Of a stretch of DNA of 64,000 nucleotides, positions 40,298 through 49,978 are shown in pieces; within the stretch, counting starts at the first letter, position 1; every line of letters begins with the position of its first letter. Position numbers and translations under genes: made by a program. The notes beneath the pieces are model-generated. The model was not told where the DNA came from. It saw only the letters and a list, made by a program, of their open reading frames with translations, and did not search any database. Origin of the DNA: Bosea sp. Tri-49 (GTDB taxonomy: Bacteria; Pseudomonadota; Alphaproteobacteria; Rhizobiales; Beijerinckiaceae). Location of the stretch: assembly GCF_003952665.1 (NCBI RefSeq), contig NZ_CP017946.1, positions 744,001 to 808,000 on the forward strand, in the 5' to 3' direction.

Positions 40298-40318
40298 CGG
40301 TTTAGTACAACTAAACTG
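40298..40318. promoter_or_regulatory. Palindromic operator between DUF998 and TetR genes
   Basis: CGGTTTAGT (40298-40306), spacer ACA, ACTAAACTG (40310-40318): a 21-base palindrome with one mismatched pair, in an AT-rich 90-base divergent intergenic region. This is the size and position of a TetR-family operator. Confidence 0.65.
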
Positions 40319-40360
40319 TGTAGTTTCATTGACGCTGTCAAGCCCCGGAGGAGCCGCGCC

Positions 40361-40996
40361 ATGTCGCAAGCCACTCTCGATCGATCCGAGCGCAAGCGCG
40401 GCACTGTCCTCGAAGCGGCGACGAGCCTGTTCCTGAGCAAGGGTTATGACGGCACCACCATGGACGAGGTGGCAGCGCTGGCAGGCGTGTCGAAGCCGAC
40501 GCTGTACCGCTACTTCGCCGACAAGGAGCGGCTCTATGCCGAGATCGTTGCGGCGACGACGGACAATATCGATGGGCTGCTGCGGCTGGTGGCTGATGAA
40601 CTCGCCGCCTCCGACGATCCGCGGGAGGGGTTGGGGCGGCTCGCCAACAAGTTCCTGACGGCGCTGATGCAGCCTGACCTGCTGCGCCTGCGCCGGCTGG
40701 TGATCGCCAATGCCGAGCGGTTTCCCGAGGTCGGGCAGGGCTGGTTCAGCCGTGGCTTCGGCAGGGTGCTCCAGACGCTGTCGGGCGCCTTCCAGCGCTA
40801 TGCCGCGAACGGCCGGCTGCGGATGGACGACCCCCTGCTGGCGGCCGACCATTTCGCCGGGCTGGTGCTCTGGATACCCCTGAACCGCGCCATGTTCAGC
40901 GGCAATTGCGACAGCGATCCGGCCCAGCTCGCCCGCTATGCAGAGGCCGCGGTCGACGCGTTCCTGCGGGGCTACGGAATGGAAGCAGCGAAGTAG
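40361..40996 (+). CDS. TetR/AcrR-family transcriptional regulator
   Basis: This 211-aa repressor has an N-terminal helix-turn-helix (about residues 10-56) with GTTMDEVAALAGVSKPTLYRYF. The C-terminal ligand domain resembles the AefR-like group (PDLLRLRRLVIANAERFPEV). It probably represses itself and the divergent DUF998 gene through the intergenic palindrome. The ligand is unknown. Confidence 0.88.
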   Translation: MSQATLDRSERKRGTVLEAATSLFLSKGYDGTTMDEVAALAGVSKPTLYRYFADKERLYAEIVAATTDNIDGLLRLVADELAASDDPREGLGRLANKFLTALMQPDLLRLRRLVIANAERFPEVGQGWFSRGFGRVLQTLSGAFQRYAANGRLRMDDPLLAADHFAGLVLWIPLNRAMFSGNCDSDPAQLARYAEAAVDAFLRGYGMEAAK

Positions 40997-41054
40997 GGGG
41001 CGGGTAGGGTCGAAACGGACATATCCGCAGCCGATTTCGTTTGTCTGCGGTCGC

Positions 41055-41459
41055 ATGGCGCTCTATGCCTCAGCGATGCTTTCCACCGCTCTCGTCTTCC
41101 TCGGCGCCGGCATCGGCGGCGTGCTCCGGCACGGCGTCAACGTCGCCTCGCTGAAATGGCTCGGCCCTTCGTTCCCCTACGGGACGATGGCGATCAACAT
41201 CCTCGGCTCCGGCGTGATGGGGCTGGTCGCCGGCTTCCTCGCCTTCAAGGCCGGCGAGGACTGGACGCAGAATGCGCGGCTCTTCCTCGCCACCGGCATT
41301 CTGGGCGGCTTCACCACCTTCTCGGCTTTCTCGCTCGACGCCATGCTGCTCTGGGAGCGCGGCGAGGTGATGCTCGCGGCGTTCTATGTGCTTGGCTCGG
41401 TCGTGCTGTCGCTGGCGGCGCTGGTCGCGGGATTGTCCATCGTGCGGGGGCTGACATGA
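41055..41459 (+). CDS. crcB: Fluoride ion channel CrcB/FluC
   Basis: This protein of up to 134 aa has four hydrophobic helices and the Fluc motifs GGVLRHGVN, INILGSGVMGL and GILGGFTTFSAFSLD. It expels cytoplasmic fluoride as a dual-topology dimer. An ATG at 41076 would give 127 aa, nearer the usual length; neither start has a clear ribosome site. No fluoride riboswitch was recognised upstream. Its stop overlaps the next ATG. Confidence 0.88.
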   Translation: MALYASAMLSTALVFLGAGIGGVLRHGVNVASLKWLGPSFPYGTMAINILGSGVMGLVAGFLAFKAGEDWTQNARLFLATGILGGFTTFSAFSLDAMLLWERGEVMLAAFYVLGSVVLSLAALVAGLSIVRGLT

Positions 41460-42757
41460 GAACCGGCGGCAAGGGAACTGGCGGCCCGCCGCGAGGCAAT
41501 GGACCCAAGCGCGGCGGCAGGCCGCCCGCCTCCGGCGCGCCGAAGGGCAAGCGCCCGAGCCATGATGCGCGCCGCTCGGCCCGCGCCAGGCCGCGCCCGG
41601 CGGAGGAGGAGGTCGTGCGCACCGAGGCGACGCGCAACCCGAAGCCTCACCATCCCGCGCCGAGGACCGCAGGTCCGCGCAAGCCTGCGACACGCAAGCC
41701 GCCGATCACGGATGCGCCGACGCGCGCCGAGGTCAAGGCCGTGACCGCCGAGGTACTCGCGACCGGCGTGCAGCAGCTCGTGGTGACGCCAGACGAAAAC
41801 GAGATGCGGATCGACCGCTTTCTCGAGGCGCGTTTCCCCCAGCTCTCCTTCAGCCATATCCAGCGCATCGTCCGGAAGGGCGAATTGCGGGTCAACGGCA
41901 AGCGCGCCGACAGCAAGGACCGGCTTGAGGCCGGCCAGACCGTGCGCATCCCGCCGCTCAAGCTCGAGCAAGCGGCGGAGCGGCCGCGCTCGGCCAAGGC
42001 CGATAGCGACACGATCGGCTTCCTGCGCTCGATCACACTCTATGAGGACGACGACGTCATCGTCCTCAACAAGCCGGCCGGCCTGGCTGTCCAGGGCGGC
42101 TCCGGCACGACCCGTCATGTCGACGGCATGCTTGATGCCCTCACCGGCAAGGACGGGCAGAAGCCGCGCCTCGTGCATAGGCTCGACAAGGACACGGCCG
42201 GCTGCCTCGTCATCGCCAAGTCGCGCTTTGCCGCGGCGACGCTGGCGAAGACCTTCCGCTCGCGCTCGGCACGAAAAGTCTACTGGGCGCTGGTCGCCGG
42301 CGTGCCGCGCGTCCGCCAGGGCCGGATCTCGACCTATCTCGCCCGCGAGGAGGCCTATGACGGCGACCAGCGCATGGCGATCGCCGAGCATGGCGGGGAG
42401 GGCGCCATGCATGCCGTCACCTACTACGCCGTGGTCGAGACCGCGGCGCAGAAGCTCGGCTGGCTCTCGCTCAAGCCGGTGACCGGCCGCACCCACCAAT
42501 TGCGCGCGCACGCCGCCCATATCGGCCATCCGATCGTCGGCGATCCGAAATACTTCAACATCCAGAACTGGGAATTGCCCGGCGGCATCCAGAACAAGCT
42601 GCATCTGCTCGCCCGGCGCATCGTCCTGCCGCATCCGCGCGGCAAGGGCACGATCGACGTTAGCGCGCCGCTGCCGCCGCATATGCGCCAGAGCTGGAAC
42701 CTGCTCGGCTTCGAGGACGCGCCCTACGATCCGATCGTCGATGCGCCGGACGAATAA
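41456..42757 (+). CDS. RluC/RluD-type pseudouridine synthase with basic N-terminal extension
   Basis: This 433-aa enzyme has an S4 RNA-binding domain (about residues 117-165, RIDRFLEARFPQLSFSHIQR) and a pseudouridine synthase domain with catalytic Asp244 in HRLDKDTAG. It modifies uridines in 23S rRNA; the exact site is not deducible. The first 90 residues are rich in Arg, Pro, Gly and Lys and probably disordered. The ATG at 41456 overlaps the crcB stop (ATGA); a longer frame inside crcB is not credible. Confidence 0.88.
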   Translation: MRTGGKGTGGPPRGNGPKRGGRPPASGAPKGKRPSHDARRSARARPRPAEEEVVRTEATRNPKPHHPAPRTAGPRKPATRKPPITDAPTRAEVKAVTAEVLATGVQQLVVTPDENEMRIDRFLEARFPQLSFSHIQRIVRKGELRVNGKRADSKDRLEAGQTVRIPPLKLEQAAERPRSAKADSDTIGFLRSITLYEDDDVIVLNKPAGLAVQGGSGTTRHVDGMLDALTGKDGQKPRLVHRLDKDTAGCLVIAKSRFAAATLAKTFRSRSARKVYWALVAGVPRVRQGRISTYLAREEAYDGDQRMAIAEHGGEGAMHAVTYYAVVETAAQKLGWLSLKPVTGRTHQLRAHAAHIGHPIVGDPKYFNIQNWELPGGIQNKLHLLARRIVLPHPRGKGTIDVSAPLPPHMRQSWNLLGFEDAPYDPIVDAPDE

Positions 42758-42791
42758 GGCTCGCACGAAAAAGTTGCGTGACCTCGCGTAA

Positions 42792-42806
42792 GAACAGTTG
42801 CGGAAC
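42792..42806. promoter_or_regulatory. LexA (SOS) box 1
   Basis: GAAC-N7-GAAC at 42792-42806. This exactly matches the direct-repeat LexA box of alphaproteobacteria (GTTC-N7-GTTC on the other strand). It lies 57 bases before the PsiF-repeat gene. Confidence 0.65.
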
Positions 42807-42818
42807 AAAGCGTGTTCT

Positions 42819-42833
42819 GTTCTAAGTTTGTTC
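42819..42833. promoter_or_regulatory. LexA (SOS) box 2
   Basis: GTTC-N7-GTTC at 42819-42833, the same box in the opposite orientation, 12 bases after the first. The two boxes bracket a GAAC-N7-GTTC inverted pair (42803-42817). Together they suggest cooperative LexA binding over the promoter of the next gene. Confidence 0.65.
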
Positions 42834-42862
42834 CTGTGAATATCCATCACGGGAGGCTTTCC

Positions 42863-43360
42863 ATGTTGCGCACCGCCTTGCTTGCCGCCGGCCTCGTTCT
42901 CTCCTTCTCCTCCATGGCATTTGCCCAGGCGCAGCCGGCTCCGGCTGCGCCGAAACCGGTCGCAGCGGCGGCCGATGAGCCGGTGCCGCGCGCTGCTCGC
43001 GCCGAGGCGCGGCGCGACTGCTATGCCGAGAATATCGCGCTCTCGGGCGACGACCTGCGCCGCGCCATGCGCGACTGCCTGCAGGAGCGCTTCCCGGGTG
43101 TGAAGCTCTATGCCAGCGACGGGCTGACCCGCGACGGCAAGCCGACAGCCGTGACGGCACGGGCGGCCTGCAAGCAGGAGGCCGATGCAAGCGGGCTCAA
43201 AGGAGCCGAGCGGACGGCGTCGCTGGTCGCCTGCTTCAACGGCAAGCGGCCGGACCTCGCCCAGCGCGCCGAATGCCGCAAGGAGGCGCGCGGCAAGGGG
43301 CTCGATGGCGACGCCTTGAAGGCGGCGATCGCCGAATGTGGTCGCAACCCGCAAGGGTGA
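42863..43360 (+). CDS. Secreted PsiF-repeat-like protein
   Basis: This 165-aa protein has a signal peptide (MLRTALLAAGLVLSFSSMAF, cleavage after AQA near residue 24), an Ala/Pro-rich linker and three repeats of the PsiF type, each with paired cysteines: CYAENIALSGDDLRRAMRDC, CKQEADASGLKGAERTASLV and CRKEARGKGLDGDALKAAIA. PsiF in E. coli is a phosphate-starvation protein of unknown function. The start has a GGGAGG ribosome site. Two LexA boxes upstream suggest DNA-damage control. Confidence 0.75.
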   Translation: MLRTALLAAGLVLSFSSMAFAQAQPAPAAPKPVAAAADEPVPRAARAEARRDCYAENIALSGDDLRRAMRDCLQERFPGVKLYASDGLTRDGKPTAVTARAACKQEADASGLKGAERTASLVACFNGKRPDLAQRAECRKEARGKGLDGDALKAAIAECGRNPQG

Positions 43361-43431
43361 GGCCGTAGCGGCATGAGGGCCTTGCGCCGGCGGAGATGGC
43401 GGGCTGCCGCCATTTCCTGTAGAGCGCCGGC

Positions 43432-44112
43432 ATGGATCTCGTCATCTTCGACCTCGACGGCACGCTGATCGATTCCGAGGCGATTATCCTCGGCGCGCAA
43501 TACGAGACCTTCGCGCGCTGCGGCCGTGTCCATCCCGGTCGCGAGGCCGGCCTCGGTGTCATCGGGCTGACCCTCGACATCGCGCTGATGCGGGTCGCGG
43601 GGCTTGCCGAGCCGGACGATGTGCTGACGCAGACCTACAGGGATGTCTTCAACGACATGCGGCGGCGGGCGGAGACCGATCCGTCTTTGGCCGAGCCGCT
43701 TTTCCCGGGCGTCGCCGAGATGCTGGCGGGGTTGTCGCAGCGGCCGCAGACGCTGCTCGGCATCGCTACCGGCAAGTCGCGGCGCGGGGCGGATTATGCG
43801 GTCGAACACCATGGCTGGGCCGGCCTGTTCGCGACGACCCAGACGGCCGACGATGCGATCTCGAAGCCGCATCCCGGGATGATCCTGCGGGCGATGGCTG
43901 AGACAGGCGTCGCGCCGGAGCGGACGCTGATGGTCGGCGACAGCACGTTCGACATGGAGATGGCGGTCGCGGCCGGCGTGACCCCGGTCGCGGTCTCCTG
44001 GGGCTTCCAGCCGGTCGCTGCATTGCGTGCGGCCGGAGCGCAGCATGTGATCGAGAGCTGCGCTGAGCTGACCGACCTCGTCGACAAGCTGGCGTTGGCA
44101 GAGCCGGCCTGA
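43432..44112 (+). CDS. HAD-superfamily phosphatase
   Basis: This 226-aa enzyme has the HAD motifs: nucleophile Asp7 and Asp9 (FDLDGTLID), motif II Thr in GIATGKSRRG, the KPHPGM lysine and the VGDSTFDMEMA acidic motif. An alpha-helical cap lies between residues 15 and 85, as in phosphoglycolate phosphatases (subfamily IA). The substrate is not certain. It is convergent with the M20 peptidase; a palindromic repeat lies between them. Confidence 0.87.
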   Translation: MDLVIFDLDGTLIDSEAIILGAQYETFARCGRVHPGREAGLGVIGLTLDIALMRVAGLAEPDDVLTQTYRDVFNDMRRRAETDPSLAEPLFPGVAEMLAGLSQRPQTLLGIATGKSRRGADYAVEHHGWAGLFATTQTADDAISKPHPGMILRAMAETGVAPERTLMVGDSTFDMEMAVAAGVTPVAVSWGFQPVAALRAAGAQHVIESCAELTDLVDKLALAEPA

Positions 44113-44140
44113 GGCGTGGCAGCCGCTCCGAGAGCCTGTT

Positions 44141-44169
44141 CCGATCAGCTTGCATCACAAGCTGATCGG
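44141..44169. repeat. Palindromic intergenic element, copy 2
   Basis: A perfect 12-bp inverted repeat (44141-44152 and 44158-44169, loop CATCA) followed by CCGTCTCTA. It is related to the element after rpoC (10377-10409). It lies between two convergent genes, where it could act as a bidirectional transcript end. Confidence 0.6.
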
Positions 44170-44189
44170 TGATTCCGTCTCTACACCAC

Positions 44190-45566
44190 TCAGGATGCCT
44201 TGAGCTCGCCGAGCTCGTGCAACAGCGCTGCACCTGTGCGAAGCCCGCTGTAGAAGCAGTCGAGCGTCAGGTTCTCGTTCGGCGCGTGGTTGGCCTCGTC
44301 GGGGTTGGCATAGGGCGTGACGAAGGCGGGAATGCCGAGGATCTTGGTGAAGACATAGCCGGGCAGGCTGCCAAAACCCGCCGGGATCAGCAGCGGCTCC
44401 TCGCCCTGCGCCGCGACGAAAGCCCGGCGCAGCGGGGCGGTGTAGGGTGAGGCGATCGGTGTCTTCGAGGGCTGCATGCCGGCATCGGCCGCGATGAACT
44501 CGACCTCCGGCGCATGCTGCGCCACATGCGCCGCGACCTTGCGCAGAATGTCCTCGGGATCCTGCGCCTCGACCAGGCGGATATCGCATTTCACTAAGGC
44601 TTCATTGGGCAGGACGGTCTTGGTGCCGGGACCGCCATAGCCGCCGTGGAAGCCGTTGATGGTCAATGTCGGGCGGAAGCAGAGGCGCTCGTAGAAAGGC
44701 CGGTCGGCCGGTGCATCGAGCCTGGTCAGGCCAAGGCTGCGCTTCACCGCCTCGATATCGAGCGGCAGGGCCTCGATCGCGGCGAGCTCCTCGGCCGTCG
44801 GCGCTTCGATATCGTCATGGAGGCCGGCAATGGTGATCTCGCCCGCGGCGTTCTTCATGGTGCCGAGCAGATGCACCAGCGTCCAGATCGGGTTCGGCAC
44901 GACGCCGCCGAAATTGCCGGAATGCACATCGCGGCTAGCGTGGCGGCAGCGCAATTCGAAGGAGACCACGCCGCGCGAACCGAATTTGATCGCAGCCGCA
45001 CCGCTCACATGACGCGGCCCATCGGCGGTGACGGCGAGATCGGCCTTGAGCAGTGCCTTGTTGGCCTGGACGAAGCCGGCGATATTCGGGCTGCCGATCT
45101 CCTCCTCACCCTCCAGCAGCAGGATGAGGTTGCAGGGCAAGGTGCCGTGCACTGCGAGATGCGATTCGATTGCCAGGATCTGGGCGAAATGCTGGCCCTT
45201 GTTGTCGCCGACGCCGCGCGCATAGATTCGGCCGTCACGGATCGTCGGCTCGAAGGGCGGCGAGAGCCATTTGTCGAGCGGGTCCGGCGGCTGCACGTCG
45301 TAATGGCCGTAGAGCAGCACCGTCGGCTTGCCCGGCGCCTTTTCCCAACGCGCGACGACCATGGGATGCCCATTGGTCGGCACCAGAGTTGTCTCCAGCC
45401 CTATCCCGGCCAGCATCTCGACCAGCAGCGCGCCGACTTCGGCGATGCCGATGTTTTCGGCGCTGATGCTGGGATGGCGCAGATAGGCGATCAGGCGATC
45501 GAGAAAGGCGCTGCGGTTGGCGTCTATATGCTCGAACACCGCAGCGAGCGTGTCGGAAGAAGCCAT
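44190..45566 (-). CDS. M20-family dipeptidase/metallopeptidase
   Basis: This 458-aa zinc hydrolase has His88-x-Asp90 (LYGHYDVQP), the bridging Asp121 (GVGDNKG) and the catalytic Glu pair near 154-156 (EGEEEIGS), followed by a dimerisation domain (about 205-355). The overall pattern is that of M20 dipeptidases acting on cytosolic peptides. No signal peptide is seen. The start is ATG at 45566. Confidence 0.9.
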   Translation of the reverse strand: MASSDTLAAVFEHIDANRSAFLDRLIAYLRHPSISAENIGIAEVGALLVEMLAGIGLETTLVPTNGHPMVVARWEKAPGKPTVLLYGHYDVQPPDPLDKWLSPPFEPTIRDGRIYARGVGDNKGQHFAQILAIESHLAVHGTLPCNLILLLEGEEEIGSPNIAGFVQANKALLKADLAVTADGPRHVSGAAAIKFGSRGVVSFELRCRHASRDVHSGNFGGVVPNPIWTLVHLLGTMKNAAGEITIAGLHDDIEAPTAEELAAIEALPLDIEAVKRSLGLTRLDAPADRPFYERLCFRPTLTINGFHGGYGGPGTKTVLPNEALVKCDIRLVEAQDPEDILRKVAAHVAQHAPEVEFIAADAGMQPSKTPIASPYTAPLRRAFVAAQGEEPLLIPAGFGSLPGYVFTKILGIPAFVTPYANPDEANHAPNENLTLDCFYSGLRTGAALLHELGELKAS

Positions 45567-45735
45567 GGTCGCGCTACCTGCCTGCGGTGAGGATCCGAGA
45601 TCACGGCAGATTGGTTACGACGCCGCGCGCGGTTCATCCAATGCGCCAGACGCAGCCCGGCGACGCGCCTAGGGCGCGGAGGAAAGGCTGCGCCAGTAAC
45701 ATCCTCGCAACCACGTCCGATCAGGGCCGTTTAAC

Positions 45736-45751
45736 CTGAACGCGCGTTCAG
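45736..45751. promoter_or_regulatory. Perfect 16-base palindrome, possible operator
   Basis: CTGAACGCGCGTTCAG is a perfect palindrome in the 280-base gap between the divergent M20 peptidase and the unknown 146-aa gene. It resembles a TetR-type operator. It is not a LexA box, because the half-site spacing is 4 and not 7. Confidence 0.45.
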
Positions 45752-45846
45752 ATTTGCGTGTTAACCACCTGCTGACTGGCCCGGCGCATCGTCTTCATAC
45801 GACAGGGACAAACCGACACAAAACAACGTCGGACAGGGGTTGAACA

Positions 45847-46287
45847 ATGATCGGCCATGAACTTCGTGAATTCGTCGATCGCGTGATGGACAAGCACGCG
45901 ATCGACGATGAAGACGTCCGAGTTCTTCAGCGCGAAATCTTGCACGAGGTCGTGCTGACTCGCGACATCATCGATGTGCTGGTGGCGCTTGACCGTGCCG
46001 TCGCCGACAAATCGCCGCTCTTCGCCGATGTGCTGCTGGCGTTCTGCGTCGACTTCTCCGTCTGGGAAAGCCGCCCGACCGGCAAGATCGATCGCGACAA
46101 GGCACACTGGCTGGTGACCACGCTGTCGGCGGGGCAGGGCCCGACGCCGCTGGCGCAGAAGATCGCCTTCGAGGTCGTGCGCGAAGCCGAGACCTGCGAC
46201 GAGGCGCTGGTCAGCTTCGCCCTGCGCAAGGCCGACGCCCGGATCGCGGTCGCGCCGACCGCCCAGCGCGTGCTGCTGGCGAGCTGA
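45847..46287 (+). CDS. Hypothetical protein, 146 aa
   Basis: I do not recognise this protein. It has no signal peptide or membrane segment, is acidic in its first half (ELREFVDRVMDKHAIDDEDV) and appears mostly helical. Such single-domain proteins with this coding pattern are seen in Rhizobiales, but no family name can be given. A 16-base palindrome lies 95 bases upstream and an inverted repeat of 8 bp (46312-46319 with 46324-46331, then TTT) follows the stop as a possible terminator. Confidence 0.6.
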   Translation: MIGHELREFVDRVMDKHAIDDEDVRVLQREILHEVVLTRDIIDVLVALDRAVADKSPLFADVLLAFCVDFSVWESRPTGKIDRDKAHWLVTTLSAGQGPTPLAQKIAFEVVREAETCDEALVSFALRKADARIAVAPTAQRVLLAS

Positions 46288-46311
46288 TCGCCACACAGAA
46301 CGGAGCGCCCG

Positions 46312-46334
46312 CGCCCGGCCGCCGCCGGGCGTTT
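46312..46334 (+). terminator. Possible terminator after the 146-aa gene
   Basis: CGCCCGGC (46312-46319) pairs with GCCGGGCG (46324-46331), followed by only three T residues. A strong stem with a weak tail. Confidence 0.45.
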
Positions 46335-46433
46335 GCGCACGTTACAAAACTTTCGCATCAGTGGACGGATGCGCTTGCCTCCCGTAAATCCCGCACTGCA
46401 CAGTGAAGGCACCGGGTCTGGGGGAAGCCACGC

Positions 46434-48434
<2,001 letters not shown>

Positions 48435-48548
48435 CCGCTTCGTCGGCTGGCGTCTCCTCGCATCGACGGGGGCACTTGCGTCGCAGGCGCTTGCCTTCAC
48501 TCGCCCGCAGGCTGATTGTCGGCGCCCTCTCACGGGAAGGTGCCTGAC

Positions 48549-49169
48549 ATGCTGACGATCTGGGGGCGGATCAGCTCCATCAATGTCCAAAAGGCGGTCT
48601 GGGCCGCCGGCGAGGTCGGCCAGCCTTTCGAGCGCATCGACATCGGCGGCAAATTTGGCGGCAATCGCGAGCCGGCCTATCTCGCCAAGAACCCAAACGG
48701 GCAGATTCCGACGCTGGAGGATGGCGAGATCGTCATCTGGGAGTCGAACAGCATCGTGCGTTATCTCGCCGCCCGCTACGGCGCCGGCTGGATCTGGGAG
48801 GATGAGCCGGCCAAGCGCGCCGAGGCTGATCGCTGGATGGACTGGATGAACACCTCGTTGCAGCCGGCGATGACGCCGGCCTTCTGGGGGCTGATCCGCA
48901 AGACGCCGGGGTACACTGAACCAGCGGCGATCGACGCTTCTATCGCCAATGCCGAGGCCAAACTCGACATCCTCGAGGCGCATCTGGCCGGGCGAGCCTA
49001 TCTCGCCAATGAGCGCTTCGGCATGGCCGACATCACGGTGGCGCTCGGTGCCCATCGCTGGCTGCATATGCCGGTGCAGCAGAAGGACTGGCCCAATATC
49101 CGGCGCTGGTACGCGCAGGTCGCGGCGCGGCCGGCGGCCGGTCCCGCCATGCCGTTGCCGATCTCGTGA
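48549..49169 (+). CDS. Glutathione S-transferase family protein
   Basis: This 206-aa protein has a thioredoxin-like N-terminal domain with NPNGQIPTLEDGEIVIWESN, the cis-Pro and Glu-Ser glutathione-binding motif, and a helical C-terminal domain with RFGMADITVALGAHRW. The start at ATG 48549 follows GGGAAGG; an in-frame ATG 33 bases upstream is weaker. The substrate is unknown. Confidence 0.87.
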   Translation: MLTIWGRISSINVQKAVWAAGEVGQPFERIDIGGKFGGNREPAYLAKNPNGQIPTLEDGEIVIWESNSIVRYLAARYGAGWIWEDEPAKRAEADRWMDWMNTSLQPAMTPAFWGLIRKTPGYTEPAAIDASIANAEAKLDILEAHLAGRAYLANERFGMADITVALGAHRWLHMPVQQKDWPNIRRWYAQVAARPAAGPAMPLPIS

Positions 49170-49208
49170 GGAAAGCGGGCTGCGCTTGACCCGGCCGATT
49201 TGGCCGTC

Positions 49209-49736
49209 ATGATCCCCGCCATGCGCGGTTTTCTCGCCATTCCCGTCGTTCTAGCGCAGCTCGGCTGTGGGGCCGCGCTCGCGCAGGTGCCGACCAATCC
49301 GGTGCAATCCGCCGACCGGATGCAGGTGGCGAATTGCGTCCGGCAGGGCATGGCCGCGAGCCCGGCCTGCATCGGCCTTGTCGCGGTGCCCTGCGTCAGT
49401 GCCGCTTCGGCGAATGATCGCGCCCAGGCCGAGATCAGCTGCGCAAGGCGCGAGGAGGCGGTCTGGCGCGAGCGGCTGACTTTGGCGGGAACGGCGCTGG
49501 AGCGTTCGCTCGAGGCCGGCGCGCGCAGCCAGTTCGCGGCGCTGCAGCTCGCCTGGCAAAGCTACGCCGTCCAGAAATGCGCCTTCTATGGCGCCGCCCA
49601 GCCGCCGGCGCGCTCGGCCGGGCTGCAGGCCGGCTGCGAATTGCGCGAGGTTGCCGAGCGCGCGCTCGAGATCGAGCGCTTCGCGGCACGCCAAACGCGC
49701 CGCTCGCCAGCACAGCCGCCGCAGATCATCAGGTAG
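49209..49736 (+). CDS. LprI-like (DUF1311) secreted protein
   Basis: About 175 aa with a signal peptide (cleavage near ALAQ) and an LprI-type domain: the CARREEAVWRERL, LQLAWQSYAVQKCAFYG and GCELREVAERALEI segments with four conserved cysteines. LprI of Mycobacterium inhibits lysozyme; the role here is unknown. ATG 49209 or 49221 could be the start; neither has a clear ribosome site. Confidence 0.65.
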   Translation: MIPAMRGFLAIPVVLAQLGCGAALAQVPTNPVQSADRMQVANCVRQGMAASPACIGLVAVPCVSAASANDRAQAEISCARREEAVWRERLTLAGTALERSLEAGARSQFAALQLAWQSYAVQKCAFYGAAQPPARSAGLQAGCELREVAERALEIERFAARQTRRSPAQPPQIIR

Positions 49737-49747
49737 TCGCTCCGCGC

Positions 49748-49848
49748 GTCATGCTCGGGCTCGCCCCGAGCATCTCGGGCCGGACTCCAGACAGCGCCTT
49801 CTCGTCACAAGATTCTCGGGTCTGCGCTGCGCTCCGCCCGAGAATGAC
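49748..49848. repeat. 101-base palindromic intergenic repeat
   Basis: The ends are inverted repeats of 12 bases with one mismatch (49748-49759 and 49837-49848). Inside are two hairpins, one near 49754-49770 and one spanning about 49812-49846. The GTCATGCTCGGG...CCCGAGAATGAC pattern resembles dispersed intergenic repeats common in Rhizobiales chromosomes. It lies between the LprI-like and YdcF genes. Confidence 0.6.
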
Positions 49849-49978
49849 GGCGTTGGCTGTCCGACACTCACCGCAACGTGAACGCAATCCCGCATCGAAC
49901 CCAGCCCGCGCTGCGCCGTTTCCTAACGGCCTGTCAGCTTTCTGCGCGTAAGGGGAGGCGGGTCTGTTCAAGAAAATC

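Noticed and set aside
42803..42817. GAAC-N7-GTTC as a separate inverted LexA site
   Set aside because: It is formed by the inner halves of the two direct-repeat boxes; the alphaproteobacterial consensus is a direct repeat, so it is not counted as a third site.
41384..43354. Long - strand frame opposite crcB-rlu-PsiF genes
   Set aside because: It crosses three genes and their intergenic LexA boxes and has no recognisable domain.
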